This document shows, in pieces, positions 42,632 to 47,564 of a DNA stretch of 47,564 bases (within the stretch, counting starts at the first letter, position 1; each line of letters starts with the position of its first letter). The notes beneath the pieces are model-generated. The model had not been told where the DNA came from, made no database searches, and was given only the letters and a program-made list of their open reading frames with translations. Origin of the DNA: UBA11795 sp964652755 (GTDB taxonomy: Bacteria; Chloroflexota; Dehalococcoidia; Lucifugimonadales; UBA826); assembly GCA_964652755.1 (NCBI GenBank), contig CAZZBP010000008.1:1-47564 (forward strand), read 5' to 3'. The translations under genes and the position numbers were made by a program.

Positions 42632-43756
42632 CTACCTAGTGGCTAGAAAACCTACTTTCTCGTATTCGCCCTTGACTACTGGCCTGGCATCTACCTCAAG
42701 CCAGTCTTCCATAATCTCTGTGTATATACTTCGGAAATCCACATTGAAGTGCAAATCTCCTTCGAGCAAATCTTGTGATTTGAGAGAAGGATATTCGCCA
42801 TAATTTCCACCCTTTACTGCATCCCCAATAACGAATGCAACTCCTCCGGAACCATGGTCAGTACCGTTCCCGTTGTCACGAACTCTACGGCCAAACTCAG
42901 AGAATACGAATATAATTACGTCATCGCTGTTGTTAGCCTGCTTCATATCGGAGTAGAAATCGTATATTCCCCCAGTGACGTCAGTAAGTAAACCTTCTTG
43001 CAACGCGATACCATTAGTATGGGCATCAAAACTGCCGTGTTGCGTGTAACAAATTCTGGTACCAATTTCTGCCTGCAGAACCTGAGCTGCCCCCTTCATC
43101 GCTTTTGAAAAAGAATTGTCTGCATATTCGACATCAGATGAATATTTGTCTAAAACAGTTCCGAGAATGTCTGCTCCCTTCAGAGCATCAAGACCAGTCT
43201 GACTCAAATAATCCATCACTGGGCCGCTTCCGATGGCTTGGCTGTACATATCCCTGAACGCTTGTAATGCTTCGTTTCTCTGTTGTGATTCACCGATATG
43301 GTTCATTAATCCATAGGTTTTCAAGTCCGTGACCGATGCTACAGGAGCCCCATGGGCAACCAATGCCCTTGGAAGGCCTGCTCCGAAGTTCACCGCAGCA
43401 ACCACGTTGTCGTGCTGAGGGTACATTTGGTTAATGGTATTCCCAAGCCAACCTTCATTGCCTACCTTCGTAGGCTCTGCAGTATGCCAAATATCCATGG
43501 AACGGAAATGAGATCTGCTTGGAATCGGATACCCAGTACCGTGGATAACTGCGACTTTGCCCTCATCATACAGATCTTTTATTGGCGCCATGGTAGGGTT
43601 CATGCCAAGCCCATTTCCGAACGGAATTACACGGTCTTCAGTGATCCTTACATTCGGTCTATTATCAACGTAATCAGGATCATTGTATGGAACAATACAG
43701 TTCAGGTAGTCATTACCACCAGAGAGTTGCACCACAACGATTTTCTTGTCACCCAT
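42632..43756 (-). CDS. DUF1501 domain-containing protein
   Basis: 374 residues matching the DUF1501 (sulfatase-like) family: VVVQLSGGNDYLNCIVPYND, VIHGTGYPIPSRSHFRSMDIWHT, DTAxxQ-like TQHGSFDAHTNG, and FSEFGRRVRDNGNGTDHG. These form an alkaline-phosphatase-like core with His/Asp clusters, but its reaction is unknown. Unlike most relatives it has no Tat signal; it begins directly at the first strand, so it would stay in the cytoplasm unless exported with a partner. It is the last gene of a three-gene unit with the NHL and DUF1800 genes (47 bp after NHL); AGAGGAG precedes its ATG. Confidence 0.9.
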   Translation of the reverse strand: MGDKKIVVVQLSGGNDYLNCIVPYNDPDYVDNRPNVRITEDRVIPFGNGLGMNPTMAPIKDLYDEGKVAVIHGTGYPIPSRSHFRSMDIWHTAEPTKVGNEGWLGNTINQMYPQHDNVVAAVNFGAGLPRALVAHGAPVASVTDLKTYGLMNHIGESQQRNEALQAFRDMYSQAIGSGPVMDYLSQTGLDALKGADILGTVLDKYSSDVEYADNSFSKAMKGAAQVLQAEIGTRICYTQHGSFDAHTNGIALQEGLLTDVTGGIYDFYSDMKQANNSDDVIIFVFSEFGRRVRDNGNGTDHGSGGVAFVIGDAVKGGNYGEYPSLKSQDLLEGDLHFNVDFRSIYTEIMEDWLEVDARPVVKGEYEKVGFLATR

Positions 43757-43803
43757 TTATTTGCTCCTCTCAGTTACGGGAACAGGCGAATCATTATTAG
43801 GAT

Positions 43804-44808
43804 TCATGCCTTTTCAAATATTTGGAATCTATGCCTACCTGTCTCAAGAACATATACCCTGCCATCTTCATCAAGTTGTACTGAAACCGGATCCCAAAGA
43901 TAAGGCTCCATCCTTGCAGAAATCTCAGAGGGATCTTCCGTATCGGGTTCATACACCGGGATAAAAGACTCTCTTGCCATTCTTTCATCATCCTGTGAAG
44001 ACAAATATTCTATGGACCATGGATTCAGGTCCGCTTCCCCTCTCTGAACTTCTAAAAACCGTCCTTCTGAATCAAATACGTGGAGTCTTTGGTTACCCCA
44101 ATCCGCTATATAAATATTCCCATCATGATCTATAGCCACTCCAGCTGGCCTGTTGAGTTGGCCCTCTCCTTTTCCGCTCTCCCCAAACGTAGCTACATGA
44201 TCACCTTCAAACGTAAATTTCTGAATCCTGTCGTTGCGCCAGTCAGCCACGTAGACATATCCCTCTGAGTCTTCACATATTCCCCAAGGGAGATCGAATT
44301 CACCATCCTTGGTACCCGGTCCTCCCCACTGGTTATAGAAGTCACCATTTAAAGAATATGTTTGAATCCTATTGTTACGAGAGTCTACAACCAAGATTTT
44401 ATCGCCTCGTATTAAAAGACCACTTGGTTGATCAAATTGACCGTCACCGGAACCCTGTTCTCCCCAGTAAGTAACAGGATTACCTTCTCGGTCATACTTG
44501 GTGATCCTTTGAAGGTTCTCGTCAGCCAAATAAATATTGTCTTCATCATCCAATGTTACGCAGGTTGGCCATATCATGCCTCCGAGCGCAGCATCATACG
44601 TCCCAAACTGGCCAAGAAATTCATGATCGCGAGTGACCATCTGTATTCCATTTGACCCCTTGGTCCCTGGCTTACCCCTACTAGCAACAAATATAACGCC
44701 ATCCGACCTGATCGCCATCGAGGTAGGTAATTGAAACCCTCTACCTCCGAAGTCGGCGCAGAAACCGACGTTCGTAGAGTATTTCAGTTGAAACGCCGTC
44801 GTGATCAT
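43804..44808 (-). CDS. NHL-repeat beta-propeller protein
   Basis: 334 residues with six NHL repeats, enough for a six-bladed propeller: units such as NRPAGVAIDHDGNIYIADWG with NQRLHVFDSEG, and DLPWGICEDSEGYVYVADWR. There is no signal peptide or membrane helix. NHL propellers bind proteins, RNA or ligands, or act as lyases; none of the catalytic residues of peptidyl-alpha-hydroxyglycine lyase was checked. It lies between DUF1800 (26 bp upstream) and DUF1501 (47 bp downstream) on the same strand. NHL proteins also occur within DUF1800-DUF1501 pairs elsewhere, so it may belong to that complex. Confidence 0.9.
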   Translation of the reverse strand: MITTAFQLKYSTNVGFCADFGGRGFQLPTSMAIRSDGVIFVASRGKPGTKGSNGIQMVTRDHEFLGQFGTYDAALGGMIWPTCVTLDDEDNIYLADENLQRITKYDREGNPVTYWGEQGSGDGQFDQPSGLLIRGDKILVVDSRNNRIQTYSLNGDFYNQWGGPGTKDGEFDLPWGICEDSEGYVYVADWRNDRIQKFTFEGDHVATFGESGKGEGQLNRPAGVAIDHDGNIYIADWGNQRLHVFDSEGRFLEVQRGEADLNPWSIEYLSSQDDERMARESFIPVYEPDTEDPSEISARMEPYLWDPVSVQLDEDGRVYVLETGRHRFQIFEKA

Positions 44809-44834
44809 TTATTCACCTAATTATGTCCGAACTA

Positions 44835-46286
44835 TCAAATGGTTTGGTATTCCTGACTGGATACAATTAACTGAATGATGGTAATGGCTGATTTGTCAAA
44901 ATTCGATGCGTCAGCACTATCTGCCCAGGATAGGTGGGAGTATTTCGAAGCATACTTCTTTAGTCCATTTCTAGTTGTTTCCAACACATCAAGCGGACCC
45001 AAGACATCAAGACACATATCAACAAGATCGTCCGATGTAATCGACTGCCCACCGGGGCTTAGCATTTTGATCCTATCAATAATGTCTCTCACTCCTATTT
45101 TGTCGGGGTCATTCAAAATCCTGCTGGCGAAATTCACCCTCTCGACATATGCTCCAGTGTTTATCCAATCTACACCTCCCTGCCAGCCTTCCACGCTTGG
45201 CGGCCTCATCAGTGCCTGTCCCATATTGGCGCAAGCAGCATCAGCTGCAAAGATATCGGTTGATGGCAAGGTCACTGGGCCAGCCAGCCTCATAGTTCCG
45301 ATAACCATCTCTGCAGGACTTTTTATCCTCGCATATCTTGAAGACTCATCCTTAAAGAAATCGGATTCGAATAGCACCTTGAGCATAGCCTTTATGTTAT
45401 GGCCACTATCAAAATATTCTTTAACTAACAGATCGATAGCAGCCGGGTCTCGAGGGGGATCATGAGGCCACTGAGGAACAGGCAACTCGTCAGCCACAAA
45501 GAAATGATACAGATGCCGTGCTACAAACCGGGCAGTCGCATCTTGCTCACAAATGATTCTTACTGCGTCTTCCCCGTTCCAGTTCCCGGTTTGGCCGAGA
45601 ATAGTCTTTTCTCCATCATCATGATCTTCAGAATCATATTCAAATTGCCATGACATGTATCCGTAAGGGCGTGCAGTGTTGTTACGCATACGAATGGACA
45701 TATAGTCAGGGTTAACTACGCGCCAACCCGTAAATGCCCTGGATGTTTCTTTAATATCGTCTTCTGTATAATTGCCCACACCCATTGCGAAGAGCTCCAG
45801 TATCTCTCTGCCGAAATTTTCGTTAATATTCGAGCCATGGTTATCCTGGTTATCTAACCACATTATCATCGCTGGATCTCTAGACAACCCGATGAGCAAA
45901 TCATCAAAACTACCCATGCCGTCTTTACGAAACATTGACACCTGGTTGGTAACAACCCTGCTTTGTATCAGCTTTGTAGAAGCAGTTGCAAAAACTCGAT
46001 GCCAGAATAAACAAATCTTCTCCCTGAGAGGAGTGTCTGTCATAACCAGCCTATAAACCCAGTGCGGCCCACCACCTGACCTGAGATCAGATAAATCAAC
46101 GTGATATCGTCTTATTAAATCTTCCGGAATAAAATCTTCGTGATCCGGATTTAGAAGTTCCGTTAGCATTGCTCCATATCCGACTTCAAGCGCCCTGTCC
46201 ATCTCAGCAGGAGTTGCACCAAATCCTGCTCTTCGGAGCAAATGAGCCATGAGTACGACATCATGTCTGGATTCCACAATAGTCAT
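44835..46286 (-). CDS. DUF1800 domain-containing protein
   Basis: 483 residues with the typical DUF1800 landmarks: HLLRRAGFGATPAEMDRALE at the N-terminus, REKICLFWHRVFATASTKLI, GREILELFAMGVGNYTEDDI, SRAFTGWRV, the tail of the AEMVIGTMR helix and RPPSVEGWQGG. The function is unknown; DUF1800 genes are usually followed by DUF1501 genes, as here two genes downstream. No signal peptide is present. It opens the minus-strand three-gene unit; only a GGGG tract, no clear Shine-Dalgarno, precedes its ATG. Confidence 0.93.
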   Translation of the reverse strand: MTIVESRHDVVLMAHLLRRAGFGATPAEMDRALEVGYGAMLTELLNPDHEDFIPEDLIRRYHVDLSDLRSGGGPHWVYRLVMTDTPLREKICLFWHRVFATASTKLIQSRVVTNQVSMFRKDGMGSFDDLLIGLSRDPAMIMWLDNQDNHGSNINENFGREILELFAMGVGNYTEDDIKETSRAFTGWRVVNPDYMSIRMRNNTARPYGYMSWQFEYDSEDHDDGEKTILGQTGNWNGEDAVRIICEQDATARFVARHLYHFFVADELPVPQWPHDPPRDPAAIDLLVKEYFDSGHNIKAMLKVLFESDFFKDESSRYARIKSPAEMVIGTMRLAGPVTLPSTDIFAADAACANMGQALMRPPSVEGWQGGVDWINTGAYVERVNFASRILNDPDKIGVRDIIDRIKMLSPGGQSITSDDLVDMCLDVLGPLDVLETTRNGLKKYASKYSHLSWADSADASNFDKSAITIIQLIVSSQEYQTI

Positions 46287-46409
46287 TTGAAATACCCCAA
46301 AAGATTAGTTTAAATATTTAAACTCGTTTCGCCGCAGTATAGCAATAGAGGCGAACTCAATAAAGAGCCAAAGAATAAAATATCCCTTCAATCACATAAG
46401 AAATATCAA

Positions 46410-47447
46410 TTATTCTGTCAATCTTCCTTCCCTGAAGCTCTTTATGAAGTTCATGCAGAATTCGTCGTCACCCAAGAGCATGTCCTTTGCAATATTTACT
46501 CTTTCTGAATTCATATCGAGTGACATCACCCTTTCCATTCTACTTTCGAGAGGGTTCACGATACCCGAATTTGTCCCAGCCTCCATAGCAAGGCGAATAA
46601 AAGTATCGTTTATCAGACGTCTGGCTGGCAGGCCAAAAGAAACGTTACTCAATCCCCCTGAAATTCTCACTTCACTACCAAATTCCTTTCTCATAAGTTG
46701 AACTGCTTTGAGGTAGTGATTGCCGAAGGTCTGCTCAACGGCTATAGGAAATAAAAGAGGATCAATGTGAATCCTTACCTTAGCGATTTTTCTCTTTTCA
46801 CAGTGACGTAACATCAGTTCGGCGTTGTCAAATCTCTCAAATTCATCTGAAGGCATGTTACTTGATCCCGCTGCTGTCACAATTACGTTAGTTTGGTGCT
46901 CTGCAACTAAGTCAAGAACCTCTAGCCTTTCAAGAGATGCAGAATTAACCAGAGGCGGCCCTTGTGGCTGGCCTCTAGCTGAATATTCTTCCAAACCGGC
47001 TTTCAGAATGTCTGGACTTGATGAATCAATACTTGGAGGGACGTCCGCCACAGCGCAGTAGAATCCCACTAGCCACGTCATAGCTTCCTTTTGAACCTCT
47101 ATTTCATGAGATAACTCGTCGATGTTCAGGTCAAGAAAGTCGCTGCTACAACCTTCTTGACGTTTAATTTCTGCCAAAATGTAGTCTTGGCCCTCTCTTT
47201 GGTCACCAACATTCTCAGACATACCCTTTCTTATCGCCACCATGAAGTGCTTTACTCTGCCCTCTTGATAGACCTGGGTCTTTTTGAAGTAGTCAGGGAT
47301 TGTCATGAAAGATTCATCCCCGGCAAAGTTTCGATATGAGATAGCTTCAGCCCCTTCTTTATTTTGCGCAATACGACGCCCATTGCGCATCAACACGCGT
47401 GTGGTATGAATATTTTCGCCTATGATTATGAAGTCACTTGATGACAT
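46410..47447 (-). CDS. Pterin-binding methyltransferase (dihydropteroate synthase/MeTr-like)
   Basis: 345 residues with a pterin-binding TIM barrel: IIIGENIHTTR, FLDLNIDE, PPSIDSSSPDILKAGL, PLVNSAS, HIDPLLFPI and SGGLSNVSFGLPARRLIN, and finally GTNSGIVNP. The GLSNVSFGLP loop with its Asn is the mark of methyltetrahydrofolate:corrinoid methyltransferases (AcsE/MetH pterin domain) rather than of folate-synthesising DHPS. It would move a methyl group between tetrahydrofolate and a corrinoid protein, for example after demethylation of a methylated compound. No corrinoid protein lies in the window. Confidence 0.87.
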   Translation of the reverse strand: MSSSDFIIIGENIHTTRVLMRNGRRIAQNKEGAEAISYRNFAGDESFMTIPDYFKKTQVYQEGRVKHFMVAIRKGMSENVGDQREGQDYILAEIKRQEGCSSDFLDLNIDELSHEIEVQKEAMTWLVGFYCAVADVPPSIDSSSPDILKAGLEEYSARGQPQGPPLVNSASLERLEVLDLVAEHQTNVIVTAAGSSNMPSDEFERFDNAELMLRHCEKRKIAKVRIHIDPLLFPIAVEQTFGNHYLKAVQLMRKEFGSEVRISGGLSNVSFGLPARRLINDTFIRLAMEAGTNSGIVNPLESRMERVMSLDMNSERVNIAKDMLLGDDEFCMNFIKSFREGRLTE

Positions 47448-47564
47448 TTACTGACCCCGTATAAGCCGAATGAAGACATTTTCGTAAACTGAAACAATTA
47501 TCTGGTTCCGACGCCATAGCTATCTCGATAGTTTGACTCACACTATTGGCATCCATAGACTGCT
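47434..47564 (-). CDS. Possible C-terminal end of an upstream gene (3' end only)
   Basis: A minus-strand frame is open from the window edge to TGA at 47434-47436 and overlaps the start of the methyltransferase gene by 14 bp, the kind of overlap seen in operons. The visible ~42 residues (including TIEIAMASEPDN) match nothing I recognise, and chance cannot be excluded at this length. Confidence 0.25.
   Translation of the reverse strand, partial: QSMDANSVSQTIEIAMASEPDNCFSLRKCLHSAYTGSVNVIK

Overview
The window is 47.6 kb of bacterial DNA, estimated by eye at mid-40s % GC, densely coded on both strands. It holds about 37 intact or nearly intact protein genes plus four gene remnants. I saw no rRNA, tRNA, CRISPR array, insertion sequence or phage gene. 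The gene content suggests a marine Chloroflexota of the SAR202 type. There are several mandelate racemase/enolase-superfamily enzymes, paired luciferase-like flavin monooxygenases, type III (CaiB/BaiF) CoA-transferases, short-chain dehydrogenases, four MFS transporters and TPP-dependent 2-keto-acid decarboxylases. This is the known SAR202 repertoire for oxidising recalcitrant organic matter. The taxon call is inference from gene families; no marker gene was aligned.

Layout. 1-3.2 kb: the end of an ArnT/YkcB-like glycosyltransferase, an NfeD protease-SPFH pair and a small unknown protein. 3.3-8.2 kb: a DHA2-type MFS exporter, then a galactonate dehydratase-like enzyme divergent from a benzoylformate decarboxylase-like enzyme. 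8.2-10.8 kb: a zone of decay with a truncated gamma-glutamyltranspeptidase, an intact SDR, the tail of an enolase-superfamily gene and an ArsM-like methyltransferase whose 5' end is frameshifted twice. 10.8-20.1 kb: MFS transporter, D-aminoacylase-like amidohydrolase, aminotransferase, YbaK-like deacylase, dual-specificity phosphatase, oligoribonuclease, a permuted CoA-transferase and GlnRS.

20.1-28.0 kb is the most suggestive metabolic cluster. It has an MFS carboxylate-type carrier, a two-subunit sulfopyruvate/phosphonopyruvate decarboxylase-like enzyme with an altered TPP motif, a small DUF6027-like protein, an alkaline-phosphatase-superfamily phosphodiesterase, a PA4872-like oxaloacetate decarboxylase of the PEP mutase/isocitrate lyase superfamily, and two LLM flavin monooxygenases. 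Together these could degrade C3 keto acids or phosphonates/sulfonates. 28.1-33.2 kb: DinB-like protein, MFS, MsrA, malate synthase and HpaI-type aldolase, with a strong bidirectional terminator. 33.3-33.7 kb: an apparently empty spacer that contains a clear dead serine beta-lactamase-family gene.

33.9-39.9 kb: an ABC-2 exporter pair, then a 1422-residue membrane-anchored surface protein built from 21 propeller blades, which I read as three seven-bladed propellers. 40.1-42.6 kb: a CoA-transferase and a rhamnonate dehydratase-like enzyme. 42.6-46.3 kb: a DUF1800-NHL-DUF1501 operon. 46.4-47.4 kb: a pterin-binding methyltetrahydrofolate:corrinoid methyltransferase-like protein.

Several genes begin with TTG, each fixed by a nearby Shine-Dalgarno and an in-frame stop just upstream. 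One amidohydrolase appears to begin at ATT.
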